Assembly: GCA_037447655.1 (NCBI GenBank)
Contig: JBBHKE010001855.1
Coordinates: forward strand, 110,001-174,000
DNA from: Zygnema cylindricum
Taxonomy: Eukaryota; Streptophyta; Zygnematophyceae; Zygnematales; Zygnemataceae
DNA: 64,000 nt
Reading direction: 5' to 3'
Shown: positions 1 through 12,078 of the stretch, piece by piece
Layout of the letters: the number at the start of each line of letters is the position of its first letter
How positions within the stretch are numbered: position 1 is the first letter of the stretch
The notes under the pieces: model-generated
What the model was told of the DNA's origin: nothing
Seen by the model: the letters and a program-made list of their open reading frames with translations, nothing else
The model's database searches: none
Translations under genes and position numbers: made by a program

Positions 1-1571
1 TGGTTTGTTTCCTCTCTTTTTCAGCGCAATGGTCGAGTGGAAAAAAAAATACCCGTAACATCCACTCTGATGAACTCGGAAGCAGTTCAATAATTATTTT
101 TTGCATTTTAGACATTCATCTTTCATTGGCTGACATCGTAACCCCTGAGAATGTGAACTGTCCTAGAGGTGATTGAGTTCGTACTATGTAGGACTTGCAC
201 TCAAAGTTTGCCGTGGCGGCAAATTTGCTGGTATTTGAACAATTCTGAGCGTATTTTTCAAGGTTTTGAATGGTTGCGACCAACAATATTAAAACTTTGA
301 ACGAGGCAAAGCCCGACTAATTTCAGATCATACGAGGTAGCTGTTTTGATGGCGATCTTGTGTCGGAGGAAAACAAAGCGTTTCCGGTGTTTTTGTGATG
401 CAAGTGTATGAGAATAATGAAGGATGTGATTATGCATAGGCTCCTCAATAGATTATGTAGTAGAAATGTGACGATGTAAATCTTTGTTTGCATTTCACTA
501 CAGATGGGCATAGGGAAGCTGATGGGAAGCATTTTGTACCCATTAATGGAACAAGGTTGAAATCTGCTGCTGTAATGAAATAACAAGCAAAGAACGTGGA
601 CTGAAGTAACGCATCCCTGTGACTGTCAAGAAAATGAGACAGCCTTAGAATTGTTTCATAAAACTCTCTGAACGAGACCATTTTGTAAGAGCACCTTATC
701 AAACCTCTTATTTGTCTTGAATTCTATGTAAGGATTGATGTTTGTGGGATTAATGATGTTCATCTGACAACAATGGGAGTTGGGATCTGCAGTTATCCAG
801 CACTCAAGCTCTTTCCCAAAGGCACCACGAAACCGCAAGAGTGAGTGTCTTTCTCTCCTCTAGTAAAGCTACCATTTTGCAGAAGGGCTAGTTGTGTTCT
901 GAAACCAGCTTGTTTTATAACCAGCCTTGCCTCTCTAGCAGGCCATTGGGAAAAAACAGAACCTCCTGCTCGCATGCTGTGTGTTGTTAATCTCCAGCTT
1001 CATTAAGAACGACATGCATATTTCCTCCCATGAAATAATTTCTTCCCTTTTCCGTGCGGAGTTCCCTGCTCATTACTCTTTGGGTTTGGTCTTCCAGATG
1101 GAGATGAGGTTTTGTATCCTATATCTGTTCAGTAGCTGCCAGTGTGATTGCATATTTTGATGATCAACATGTTCCACTTTTGGTTCTCAAACTTCTGCAA
1201 AATTTTGTGGAAATAATTGGTCCAAACTAGAATGCCATGTTATGCAATTTAATGTTTTCTCCTCTATTATTTCCCCCCTTCCAAAAAACTGCTATTTCCA
1301 ATTCTTGCTCGTAGTTTCACAAGCCTCTAGCTGATACCTGAGGCTCAGGCAATACCTTCATACCTTTATACCTTTTCAGTCTATAACCTCCTTTGGTATG
1401 CGAGCCCTCCTGTGTGCGATGGACATTGATGGCAACTATGGATTCTACTCTTGAATCTTAAGATTTCAGCTTCATTATCCCGGAGGATTTTTAATTTGTC
1501 AATCTTTTGTGGATCTTCACAATTTCTCATGTTTCTTGCATGGTGATGCACCAAACTTATTGCTGTGGCAG
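1..1571. other. Intronic/upstream sequence of the PDI-like gene, no confirmed exon
   Basis: No recognisable coding exon was found here. The segment ends in a splice acceptor (cag at 1569-1571) for the first exon seen, so it is most likely a long intron; the thioredoxin domains expected upstream in this family must lie before the window. A possible 30 bp exon at 25-54 (good polypyrimidine tract and cag, followed by gtaaca) has a compatible phase but its translation cannot be matched to the family. Confidence 0.5.
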
Positions 1572-2984
1572 TTATGAAGGGGAGAGAACATCAAAAGCCA
1601 TCGTGGAGTTCTTCAAAGAAGGAGGAAAGGTCAGTGAATGGTTGTGCAGTCTACTACTTTAGTTGGTGAAGGTGGCCAAGAAACATGTCACTTTCACAAC
1701 TTTTTTTGTTCTTTAATTGTTTCTCCCTTCTCACTGTGCTCTGCTCTTTCACTATGGCAACAGTTCTAAATGCTACATCCTTACACATCTAAAAACTCGC
1801 TGACAAGGACAACCATGACATGTCAAAATTATAGCATTCAGATTGCATTAACGTGCTATTTCTCTGCATTTGCCCTACAGAAAGGAACCGTAGAGAAGCT
1901 GGAGGGTCTGGTCAAAGCTTTCATGCACCAGACCTCCGAGCGAAACAAGGTCATAGGCATGATGGAGGAGGCTGTGAGCGACCTCGAAGGTGAAGAGGCC
2001 AAGTGGGTCCATCCACCATTCAGTACTCACAGTATGCCAAACATTTGAAGGAAGAGCCATCAACCAGCAGAGGGATTGGTGATAAGACGCAAAAAGCAGC
2101 AGACTTATATGATGAACTTGTGCATTTCTGTATGTTTGTATTGCAAAGGAGACCGTTAAACTGCGATGTTCTCTTGCAAGTTTTTGAGGCTAGGGAGTTT
2201 GGAAACCTTTTCATGTCTTGAAAAAATCATGCAGATCTGGTGCCTACTACGTGAAGGTGATGTCAAATGTACTAAAAAATGGCGACGGCTATGTCATGAA
2301 GGTAAGGAACATTTGTGCGCTTAATTATGTTCTCCATTTGGTCATGGTCTAAGTTGTAATGAATAGTTTATGACAAGGGTATGCATCGAGATTTTGTGTT
2401 CGTCGGTTTGCAGCTGTGTTTCTTTGTAAGCTATCAGTTTATCCAGGATTCGTAGCTTCAACCTGGAACAAGCTTGGAAAACCCGTGAACATGAGGCCCT
2501 TCTTTCTAAAGACCCGTTCTTGGCTAAATGACTTATAGGAAAAGGCTCGACTGGAGCGACTTCTACAAGCAGGGGGTCTGAAAGCTGAAAAAGCTTCTGA
2601 ATTCAAGCAACGGGTGAATATCCTCAAGGTAAAGCGCGCTGCAGAAGAATCCACCTTTATTTTTTTAAAGCATAAACATTTTGGCATTTGCAGCATACAT
2701 AGTGAGACTTGACCATTGGTTTTCGTGTTAACCATGACATTATAGAAGCTTGGGAAATCAAACATTGTAAATTTCAGTATCGCGCGTAAAGGGTTTGTTA
2801 GAATGTTAATAAAACATTTATTTTGAAGTTCAAATGAAAGAAACTGCATCTGCTATTAGTGAGAATCCATTTACTTCCATATGTTGTTTCTTGATTTTTT
2901 CTTTCCGCTTTAGTTTGCAGTACATAGTTAACTTGCCATTCACTTGTGTGTCTGCAGGTGTTTGATGTGGGAGATGATTACTAG
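1572..2984 (+). CDS. Protein disulfide isomerase-like protein, C-terminal (ERp29-type) exons, 5'-partial
   Basis: Five exons read as one frame: 1572-1629, 1881-2002, 2235-2301, 2539-2628 and 2958-2984 (TAG stop), each with AG before and GT after (donors gtcagt, gtgggt, gtaagg, gtaaag). The first encodes YEGERTSKAIVEFF, the typical end of a PDI thioredoxin domain (Y-x-G-x-R-T). The rest encodes a helical domain of about 100 residues (KGTVEKLEGLVKAF ... GAYYVKVM ... KARLERLL ... FKQRVNILKVF), which matches the ERp29 C-terminal domain found in plant PDIL2-type enzymes. Such proteins form and isomerise disulfides in the ER lumen; the CxxC active sites lie in exons outside the window. The protein ends GDDY without a KDEL signal, as in some plant PDIL2 members. 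The donor of the second exon was placed at 2003 because the alternative after TGG breaks the frame. The family assignment rests on pattern recognition, not a search. Confidence 0.82.
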
Positions 2985-4364
2985 ACGCCTCCTCGCTCAT
3001 TCAGGTCAAGTTTCAGCAAAGAGGTATTGTGCAAAAAGTGCACCTAGGCAAGTAGTTGACATATGAAAAGTTAGTTAGAAGGCTTCATTGGCGAGATGCC
3101 AAATCAGGTAGCCTAACTAACAGACTAGGAGTTGGGTTTCAGGAGATGAGGATTTCCTAACCGGTTTTTAGAAAGGTTTTCCCCACAGTTGATGTTTACC
3201 ATACTGAACCTTGTTTGATAACAGCGCAAGAGAAGAACATAACGAATGATCTTTGGGCCCATTGCATGAAAAGCTTCCATTATGAGCCGAATGTGACTGA
3301 GGTGTGCACCATGGAGTTCTGGCAGGTTAACAGAGAAAATTGCATGGTTCAGACGAGGAAGGAATAGAAGAGGAGCAAATGTGTTCAAAAGATGTGTTGC
3401 CAAACATGTTGTCAATATAACCCAAGAAATCCTCTGTTAAAAACTCTACAGAGTGAAGTAGGCCTCTCAGCTCAGAATGCCTATGAAATATATTGAAGTG
3501 CCAGATCGCTATGTTAGATATCTTTAAAAGTATTTGTTTAACAAAGATGTTATCATCTTCCTATTTTAACGACTATGGACACTCTTCACACATTGATCAA
3601 AAACTTCTGTGGCTCCAAGGTTGGTCTCCAAATGCAAAATGTATATAATAAGGTAAAAAACATATGTAAAACAAAATCTGCACATTCTAATTCAGTAGCT
3701 GACATATTAAGACAAATTGATAACCATAGTAATTTACTGAGTCTCATATCCAAACACCGAAATTTCTATCATATGTGAAAGCATATACATTTTTTTTTTT
3801 GGATGTTTCCTCCTAATCAGTAGCTGACGAATACCGCCAGAATGATGGCCATGGAAATTCTCGAGAGTCCACCTGCCGATCTGATATTCCGGAGGTCATG
3901 GTGCGCTACGAGAACTGTTTTCAAACTGGCTTGAAGGTTTGATTGGAGACCCTGGGGCTTTAAACAAGAAAAGTTCAACCAATTTCCAAGCGCTCAGAAT
4001 AATAATGGATGCAATTCCCATCAATGACATGTGCAAATACTAGACAATTGCCCACTAATAAAAAAGTACCCATTTGGAAAACTTCGGGACAAGGCAGTAT
4101 AGTACAGCAGGCTATGGTCTAACTAAATCAAATTCAAAACAAATGACTGTAACACAAAGAAGACCAATGGTAGTTAGCCCACTAAGAGGTGCTGCTGCTG
4201 TATTGTGCTGATTCTGGAAATGTTGGCTCCAACAAGAGAACTTTGTTTTGCATTAAAAAAATGAAAAAACAGAACCTCTCGCAACTGCAGACTAACCTTG
4301 CATATAATGTGAAAAGAAGAGGACGAGATCAGCGCTGGAACAACACCGGTGTAATTTAACTCTG
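2985..4364. other. PDI 3' region and intergenic DNA
   Basis: It should contain the PDI 3' UTR and the 3' side of the convergent RlmH gene. A 67-codon frame at 3575-3778 has no recognisable similarity or codon signature and is not called. No RNA gene or repeat was recognised. Confidence 0.4.
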
Positions 4365-5117
4365 TCAATGATGGTATTTCTCTCCTCGCAATATCGTCCA
4401 GGCCCGGTACAGCTGCTCCAACGCCACAATTAGGGCTACTTCATGGTTGAGCACCATAGATGACAGGCACACCATAGCATTTGCTCGTTGCCGTACTGCA
4501 CTGCTATGCCCATAAGGTCCTCCAATACAGATTACGACAGAAGAAGCTGACGACTCAAAAGCACTTGCAAAAATAGCCGCCAGTTGCTCAGATGTCACAG
4601 TTTTCCCTCTCTCGTCCAGTACAATTACCCAATCTCCAGGTGATAATGATCGTAAGACTCGTTCTCCCTCTGCAGTTACTTGGATGTTAGGGTCGCTGCT
4701 GTTTTTAGGGTTTGGCCGCACTTGCATGTCTTCAAATGTGCAATATCGTCTTATCTTTGCAGTAAAATGCTCAGTAAGGAGCTGTGTTCCAGGGCTCCGT
4801 GATTTTCCGACTGAGACAAGACGCATGGGAAGGGCACGGACAGCTTTTACATGATAAGCTTGCTGAGAGTCTTTTCTATCACCTTCAATCCACTTTGAAG
4901 AGGATTTCTGAGCAGTGGCCTGAAAATGGTGACGACTACGATTTTGAAGAAACAATGGCTGAAAGGAACGCTTTCTTCTGAGAAAGGTAAACGAAGCTGA
5001 AAAGTTCTCATCTTCTGAAGTCAGAGAAAGAGGGGCATTTGTGCATAGCTGGAAATCATTACAGCCAGAATTTAAGAGTGTAGACCCGTGGGAAAGGCAG
5101 CCATGGAAGTGTTGCAT
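4365..5117 (-). CDS. rlmH: RlmH-type 23S rRNA (pseudouridine1915-N3)-methyltransferase, organelle-targeted
   Basis: A single uninterrupted frame of 250 codons. Residues about 95-250 match the bacterial RlmH/plant homologue SPOUT methyltransferase: an N-terminal strand (PMRLVSVGKSR), the substrate-side segment DWVIVLDERGK (about 162-172), the SAM-binding knot VVICIGGPYGHS (about 194-205), then LSSMVLNHEVAL and the family-diagnostic C-terminus EQLYRAWTILRGEKYHH. Bacterial RlmH is about 155 residues, so the extra 90 or so N-terminal residues, rich in Ser, Arg and Lys and poor in acidic residues toward the end, are likely a plastid or mitochondrial transit peptide. The enzyme would methylate the pseudouridine in helix 69 of organellar 23S rRNA. 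The start at 5117 is the first ATG of the frame; an upstream 5' exon cannot be excluded. The gene is convergent with the PDI gene and appears intronless here. Confidence 0.92.
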   Translation of the reverse strand: MQHFHGCLSHGSTLLNSGCNDFQLCTNAPLSLTSEDENFSASFTFLRRKRSFQPLFLQNRSRHHFQATAQKSSSKWIEGDRKDSQQAYHVKAVRALPMRLVSVGKSRSPGTQLLTEHFTAKIRRYCTFEDMQVRPNPKNSSDPNIQVTAEGERVLRSLSPGDWVIVLDERGKTVTSEQLAAIFASAFESSASSVVICIGGPYGHSSAVRQRANAMVCLSSMVLNHEVALIVALEQLYRAWTILRGEKYHH

Positions 5118-5875
5118 TATGTTGCATCCTTCGTTGAGTCGAAGGGGTAACGCCGTTTTGGTTCAGTACGGACTAAAGTCAGTGAGCTCCCTCCATGTGC
5201 TAAGGTCGCAAGAGAGAAGAGCTTCTTGACGGCCAAAGATTTAAAGTTTCTAATCGTAGCTCAAATGTATGAAAACAGTGGGAAACGTTATGTGCGGAAT
5301 TGCCGTACTATACGAATATAAAATAAATGGTAGCCTTTTAATTTGCTTATAGTACGGACAGAACACATATGGGCATGATTCTGACGAAATGGTGGTTTCA
5401 TGCGGTTTTCTCTCACCCGGCTGTTTGAAATTGAACAATTTGACGTCAACTCCACACTTCCCTGCGCTTTTTTGTAAACTGATTTGCCGGAAACGCCCAC
5501 GGTCAATAGGCGGGCGTAATTTTGTAGGCGGCCGTTTGCGAACACTTCATGCTGAAAGTGAGCAGCGGGTCTGTGGGTGTGAGAAACCCATCCCCCTTAA
5601 TTACTTTTTTGACTCTCACATTTTCAAACCGGCCGTCCGGGGAGCCCGCACCGTCTTATGAGTGACCGGATAACGTCACCCCCATTTTCAAACCTACCGT
5701 AGTGTTCGCGGTTGGCGGTATTTATGACGGTACGTATCTACCGTACTTTTGCCATCAAGGATTCAAAATGGTTATCTGTCAAATGCTCAAATTTCAATTC
5801 TGAACGTATTTTAAACTTTGTACACGTACGCGCAGCACGCAATCAAAGCCGCCTTCCGCGAAAATCAGTTCCTCT
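5118..5875. other. Intergenic region between divergent RlmH and DnaJ genes
   Basis: About 760 bp carrying the divergent promoters of RlmH (-) and DnaJ (+). It is GC-richer around 5500-5700 than the later intergenic DNA. Short frames here (for example 5389-5661) have no recognisable product. Confidence 0.4.
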
Positions 5876-5882
5876 TATAAAG
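5876..5882 (+). promoter_or_regulatory. Candidate TATA box of the DnaJ gene
   Basis: TATAAAG, 477 bp before the DnaJ ATG. If used, transcription starts near 5905-5915 and the 5' leader is about 450 nt (or contains an intron). Half-sites TTC (5854), GAA (5860) and TTC (5869) lie just upstream, but their spacing (3 and 6 nt) does not match a canonical heat-shock element. Confidence 0.45.
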
Positions 5883-6358
5883 GTTTAACCGTCCAACACG
5901 TCAACACTTCAATAGCTCACAGCGCACACTTTAATTTCATTGATCCAATCGTTAAGCCGCAAGATCATAGCTGTGGATCCGTGAATGGTACCGGTACTGC
6001 AGCCGCCCGTGCATATGCTGTGACTGGTGACTTTATGACTGTGGTTCGACTATCCATGTGTCAGGGATCTCCGCCAGGGCAGGCCCTTCGATCGGACTGC
6101 TGTGCGCCCCGGATGCAAAGATCTCAACGGTCTACAACGCCCAGAGGCCGGCCCTCGGAACGGCTCGTTTCGCTACGCGGGACGCACAACTAGAAGGTTC
6201 GCGAACGCGCGTCAACATTCCTGATCAAGTCATCATCATCCTTCGTGTATTGCTGTAGCTTCTACCTTTCAACTCTTTCAGTTAAGAATAATCGGAGCAA
6301 AATCAACCTAAGTTTTTATTTTTTCCTCCCTATTTTGAGTTGCGAGGATTGTGAAGCG
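5883..6358 (+). other. Probable 5' leader of the DnaJ gene
   Basis: Lies between the candidate TATA box and the DnaJ start. A GC-rich patch (about 5980-6200) has overlapping frames of 66-70 codons in two phases with no recognisable similarity. The last 120 bp is T-rich. It may include a leader intron. Confidence 0.35.
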
Positions 6359-8460
6359 ATGGGAGTCGACTACTATGGTGTGTTGAAGGTTCCGAAGACG
6401 GCAACAGATGATGATTTGAAAAAGGCTTACAGAAAATTGGCGATGAAATGGCATCCTGATAAGAATCCGACGAGTAAAAAGGAGGCTGAAGCCAAATTCA
6501 AACAAATTTCAGAAGCATATGAGGTTAGCCTTTCAAACCTACTTTATGGCAAGGCTGATCTTAACCATGGTGATGCAATTTTGTCAGTGTACCTTTGACT
6601 TTTTGCCCTTTTTCCGCAGTCTGACAGCTCGGTCCTGCATATCGTTGACGTCACTATGACGTCTGCACGCATTCAGTGGGTACCAGGTGGCTAAACTGGT
6701 GAAGAGGCAGGTTTTTTTTGGTTTTGGCTTGTAAAATATCTGTTTTTTTTTTGGAAATTGCTTCTGTGGTAAGCATTAGTCAAAATTCTTTTCGGGTGAA
6801 GGTAAAATTCCGATGAAACTGCTGTTTGATTTTTGCAGGTTCTTAGCGATCCTCAGAAAAGACAAATATATGACCAGTATGGAGAAGAAGGTTTGAAGGG
6901 GCAAGTTCCTCCACCAACCTCGTCCTACTCTCCAGGGGCTGGAACCTATTCAAATGGCGGAGGACCAACAGTGTTTAACTTTAACCCTAGGAACGCGGAG
7001 GATATATTCTCTGAGTTCTTTGGAAGCAGCAGTCCCTTCGGAGGAATGGCTGGATCTATGGGAAGCATGGGAGGGATGGGAAACATGGGGCATATGGGAA
7101 GAATGGGAAGTAAAACTTCGAGAATGGGAGGACCCTTTGCTGGAGACATGTTTAGTGGTTTTCCAGCAGACAGGAATTTTCAAGGTTATGGAGAAGCAAG
7201 TCCTTCACAGGGCAATAAGAAGGCACCGTCGGTGGAAAATAAACTTCAATGCTCTTTAGAAGAGTTGTACACTGGTTCGACAAGAAAAATGAAGATATCG
7301 CGAAATATTGCAGATGCAAGCGGGTAAGTTTGACAATTCTCCTGGATATCTTTCATATCTTTGATTCTATTTAAGCAAAGTGGAGCTTGAATTCTTTCCT
7401 CTGACAAACTAAAACGAGCGAACTTGGATGTCCTCTTTTATGGTTCTATTGCTTAAATTGTCTCTGAAAGAGGTGTTGGTTATCTTCTAGGTTGTTTTCT
7501 GTGTATTTGGTAATTCTCTAGATATTTGCACCAATTCTGGTTAGAATAAGACAATTGTCTTCTCTGTGCTGTGGATTTCTTTTCCTGTACGCTTGACCGA
7601 ATTTTCTCATTATTTCGTGGTGATAATTTCTAAGGCAGTTGCAGATTTTTTCCCGATTGGCTCCTGTCCTTTGAGGATATTTATTATGTATGGACAGTGC
7701 TTGTATACTTGTGAAACTATTATTAACTGAAGAAACGTCTGCGTCAGATTTTTTGTCCTTTGCTTGCTGAATCTGTTTGAATCCTATGGTGTTTCATAGG
7801 TCAAGGTTAACCTAAGAACAAGTTCACCATGAGCAAGCTTCACCACAGATTTTACGTAATTCATGACATTGCACATTTTTTTCATCAAACGGTGGTCCAA
7901 TCTTTTTCACACGGAATGAAACAAGTTTGAGCTAAACTGGTTTTGTTTTTTAGTTGGAAGGATTTCGTTTAATTGCAGTATTCCAACTCACACTGGTTAT
8001 GGTTTGAGTTTCTTACAGGAAGACGATGCCCGTGGAGGAGATTCTTACGATTGATGTGAAGCCCGGCTGGAAAAAGGGAACAAAAATAACTTTTCCAGAA
8101 AAGGGCAATGAGCAGCCAGGGGTGGTACCTGCTGACTTAGTGTTTGTCATTGATGAGAGGCCGCATGAGCTGTTTAAGAGAGAAGGGAATGACTTGATTT
8201 ATACGCACAAGTTAACTTTGGCGGAAGCCTTAGCTGATCACACCATATCCCTGACAACTTTGGACGGCCGGACACTTCAAATTCCCGTCAATGAGGTGAT
8301 TGGGCCAGGTTCGGAGAAGGTAGTGGCAAAAGAGGGTATGCCTATTGCGAAAGAGCCTGGCAAAAAGGGTAATTTGCGAATTAAGTTTGATGTGAAGTTC
8401 CCTTCTCGGTTATCAGCCGAACAGAAGGCAGCTGTGAAGAAGTACTTGGGTGGGACTTGA
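6359..8460 (+). CDS. Class B (type II) DnaJ/Hsp40 co-chaperone
   Basis: Three exons 6359-6523, 6839-7323 and 8019-8460 (donors gttagc and gtaagt; acceptors tgcag and tacag) give 363 codons, a typical length for DNAJB1/Sis1-like proteins. The J domain is residues 1-70 with the HPD motif at 32-34 (KWHPDKNP), which stimulates Hsp70 ATPase. A G/F-like linker follows, with an unusual Gly-Met run ([19 protein letters not shown], about 127-145). The C-terminal client-binding domains start near residue 186 ([20 protein letters not shown]) and continue through [34 protein letters not shown] and the dimerisation end [19 protein letters not shown]. There is no zinc finger (CxxCxGxG), hence class B. No signal peptide is seen; it is probably cytosolic/nuclear. 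The ATG opens the canonical MGVDYYGVL and is not preceded by other in-frame coding sequence. Confidence 0.95.
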
Positions 8461-9356
8461 GGCTGTTATCTTCATGTTTGGGGGAATTCATGTTTCAGCT
8501 TCTACACTTTCCCATGCACTGCGTGTGGGGAAGGCACCATTAAGACACCATTTCTTGACTCTGTAAAGCGTAGGAGTGTAGCTGTTAATTGTTAGTTCAT
8601 GGCAGTGGAAGGGCAAGCAAGGATGTTGTAAAGGTGTGCAGAGAGGGGGCTGTCAGGATAGCTTTTCAAAGATTAGGGCTAAGCGACGTGTGGTCCGGCG
8701 GGAACCCCATTGTTTGTTCGTCCTTTGCTGTGTGGTCTTTTATTTTTGCCGGATTGCAGACAGCACAAGCTGCCTTTCATGTAAACTAGTATATTTCTGA
8801 TATGTCATAATTGCTCAAACCGTGTATTTGGAAGGATCTTCTGTTGTTGTGTCTCACTGTCTGCCAAGTTAACTCTCATTCTTTGTAGTTTAGCGTCTAT
8901 TACAAAAAATATCCTGCAGGTTGTTAATATGTTTCAAAGACGAGGCATGCCTCGGTGTCTTTGTCAAAGCAAGGGTGGCCTTGTGATGTTATGTTGCCAT
9001 GCTTTGTTGGTTTGTAAAAGATTTGCAATGCATCATTCAAATACTTCATCTTCATTAGTGATATAATGGCCAAAAGTTACATTGCAAGGAGAGATATGTG
9101 GGCGTCAGATGTTCATGTGGAACATGTACTCTAGCCATTTGAAATGATGCAGTTGCCATGTGGTGTTGTAATGCACCTCGATACAAAATCTCTGGGAAAT
9201 CCCCAATTGGAGGGAGTTGACGTCAAAATATAGCAGAGGATTTTTTTTAATGATTTCAACAACTGTCAAACCTGAGCACGATGGCCTGATCCACTTGGTC
9301 TTTTTGCAGTGGGCAATTTACTAGTTGAGCAGAGAGAGCATACTGAAACAAATTAG
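8461..9356 (+). other. DnaJ 3' UTR and downstream DNA
   Basis: Holds the 3' untranslated region; no second gene or repeat was recognised. The stretch ends at the 8 bp duplication bordering the hAT-like element. Confidence 0.4.
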
Positions 9357-9963
9357 TAGTGTTGTGTATCGGTAAGGATTTGCCGATAACTGATATGGAC
9401 CTTTTTTCGGGTACCCGATAATCGATATATTTGCGCGATATATCGTTATCGGTGTTATCGCCGATAAATGACAGATATTTATCGGTATTTATTGGCGATA
9501 ATACCGATATCGATAACTATCGGCGATATATGTACGGACCGTACAGATAAATATGGTGGTTGTAAATGGCCGCTGTGTCCAGTGCATAGATGTCTCGTGC
9601 GTATATTACGCACAGTATAAATTAACGAATACTACGTACGGTACGCATCAAACAATGATGAAAAGTAAATAAAAGCGTACCTTACTTGTACCCCTACAAT
9701 ATTATACAATTATGTACAGTGTCCGTCTATGTTCGTACATTTTAGGGCTATTTTATGGGATTTTTTAGGGTTTCCAAGGTACATTGCCGTACGCTCCTCT
9801 ATATTTCAGTACGGCTGCCGTAGATATTTCGTACTATATGGTTTTTTAGGGTACACTTTCATACAATTTCGTACATTTCTGATAAATCTCCGTACTTTTT
9901 AAGATTTTTTAGGATTTTCTAAGATTAAGCTTTTCGTACGTTTTCGTACATGGCCGTACAGCG

Positions 9964-10387
9964 GAATTTACACGAATTTTACGAAAAGTATGAAAATGAC
10001 GAATACTGCGTAGTTTTCGTAAAAAAATAAAATATGTACGAATTGGACATCGACGGTTCCGTCTGCTCTGTTCGTCTGTTCGTTTTCTTTTTTAAAAAGT
10101 TTGATTCTCGAATTTTAAAATGTATTTTAATTTCTTCGTTTCGGTAGTATAGTTTTAGAACTATAAAGTATTATTTTAAATTTGTCTACGTTTACGTGCT
10201 GCGCTATCCGTAATAGTTATTAGTTAAATAGATGCGGAACAGGTTGTTATACGTGGCATGCCACGCTATATAATGTAAATATTGTAATACAGTATATTAT
10301 AAAGTACTATAGTATGCGTACTATATATTTTTTAAGTTATCGCCGATATGGAATTTGTTGGTCTCGTACCGATATATCGGGACCTCT
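9964..10387 (+). repeat. Internal direct repeat, copy 1, of the hAT-like element
   Basis: Highly similar to 11582-12007 in the same orientation, from gaattTACACGAATTTTACG to CCGATATATCggGACCTCT. The downstream copy joins the true right terminus; this one breaks off after GACCTCT. Confidence 0.8.
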
Positions 10388-11581
10388 GACCCTGTTTAAC
10401 AGCAGGGTTCAAAGTTTACCAGGATTTGTAGAGTTCGTTCAAAATGTTGCCATTTGGACACGTTTCCCGGCTCCGAATTGTGCCAAAAGGTTGGGCATAA
10501 CGGACAATTTTTTTTCACCAACGGAAATTACAACGTGAATCGTTATTAGCCTTATGTACTCTATATTGGCACCCCAAAAGTTTGACATTGATACCCAAAA
10601 TACAGTGAATGGATCTAATTTTTCCTTGACGTTAATTACGGTTCTTGTTAATAAGTGTCAAATGATATTACCGTACTTAATTTATGAATAGTGTGGTGTA
10701 TGGAAGGAGTTTGTTCGTACAACAGTGTACTTCGTTACCGAAAATTGTACGGAATTTGTAGTGAACTTATGTCGGTCGCATACAAAGTTGCACTTAGAAA
10801 AATCGTGGAGTCGAGTTTGCAAAATATGCGTTCGCATATATTCATACGTTCGTTTTTGTGTGTGACAATGTGAACGGATAACATGTGCACATGCTAAAAC
10901 TGCGTATGTTACGTAAGCGTAGTGTTGCATTCTTACAAATGTTGATAGTCGCGAAAAGTTATGTCTAATACGGTGTTGTTTAAACTCTATTTGAGATCCT
11001 GCGAGATTAATAGAGTAAGTATTTACACTAATGCATGGTCAGATTAAAACATAACGGTAATACCAGACCTTTAAACGAAAGAGACGCGTATTAGAGTTAA
11101 ATTTGACCCTAAAATGGGTTATGTTTCACAAATCGACAACAAATTAGAGTCACCGTGTAAATATTGTATTAAAGTTACAAAATTTAGGATTGAAAAAACG
11201 CGACACCTTGAAAACGTGAATTGATCACAAACTAGCGGCAAATGCGGACAAAACACAAAAAATATATTTTGTGTTCTGACAAATCCCATCCATATCCTCG
11301 TCTCCTGGTGGGTGAGATTTGAATCTCGCGGAGCCATTTTCACATGACGTCGCCATTTTTTGGGCAAGATGCGAATTGTCGCCCCGCCGGCTCGCGTAGT
11401 CTTCCGACATCCAATACTCCATACCTCTTTTTTAGGGTTTACAGCGGTATTAGGGTAGACAATAACATGGCGAAACAACAAGGAAGTGCGCGCCATAATC
11501 GTCGCTAGATTTTTTAGGGTTTATGAAAAAATCATGGGTAAGTGCGCAACTCACTACGTTTTTCATCTCTCTCCTCCCTCG

Positions 11582-12007
11582 AAATTTACACGAATTTTAC
11601 GAAAAGTATGAAAATGACGAATTCTACCTAGTTTTAGCAAAAAAGCTAAAATCTGTACGAATTGGACATCGACGGTTCAATCTGCTCTGTTCGTCTGTTC
11701 GTTTTCTTTTTTAAAAAGGTTGATTCTCGAATTTTAAAATGTATTTTATTTTTTTTCGTTTCGGTAGTATAGTTTTAGAACTATAAAGTATTATTTTAAA
11801 TTTGTCTACGTTTACGTACTGCGATGCCCGTAATAGTTATCAGTTAAATAGATACGGAACAAATTGTTATACGTGGCATGTCACGCTAAATAATGTAAAT
11901 ACTGTTTTACAGTATGTTATAAAGTACTGTAGTATGCGTACTATATACTTTTTAAGTTATCGCCTATATGGAATTTGTTGGTCTCGGACCGATATATCAA
12001 GACCTCT
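11582..12007 (+). repeat. Internal direct repeat, copy 2, of the hAT-like element
   Basis: Second copy of the 9964-10387 sequence, leading into the right terminal inverted repeat. The 1.2 kb between the copies is unrelated AT-rich DNA, with a MITE-like end near 10533 (TACAACGTGAATCGTTATTAG). Confidence 0.8.
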
Positions 12008-12078
12008 CACCGTTCGATAACCGATAACTATCGGTATCGGGGTTATCGCAAAAAGTTTTTTACCGACACACAACACTA

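Larger units (their letters stand above)
9357..12078. mobile_element. hAT-like non-autonomous transposon (2.7 kb)
   Basis: Terminal inverted repeats TAGTGTTGTGTATCGGTAA (left) and its complement at the right end with one mismatch. The TAGNGTTG start is a hAT-type terminus. Flanks caaattag (9349-9356) and gaaatttg (12079-12086) agree at 6 of 8 positions, an eroded 8 bp target-site duplication. Subterminal regions are full of CGATA/TATCG repeats (9370-9530, 10335-10380, 11955-12060), possible transposase binding sites. No transposase frame is present. The interior carries a 425 bp direct repeat described separately. Confidence 0.8.

Noticed and set aside
25-54. Possible 30 bp PDI exon at the window start
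   Set aside because: Good acceptor and compatible phase, but the translation does not match the PDI region expected before YEGERT, and the donor gtaaca is weak.
5854-5871. Heat-shock element upstream of DnaJ
   Set aside because: TTC/GAA/TTC half-sites are present, but spacing of 3 and 6 nt does not fit the 2 nt rule.
5981-6258. 66-70 codon frames in the DnaJ leader
   Set aside because: Two overlapping phases, no similarity, located in the probable 5' UTR.
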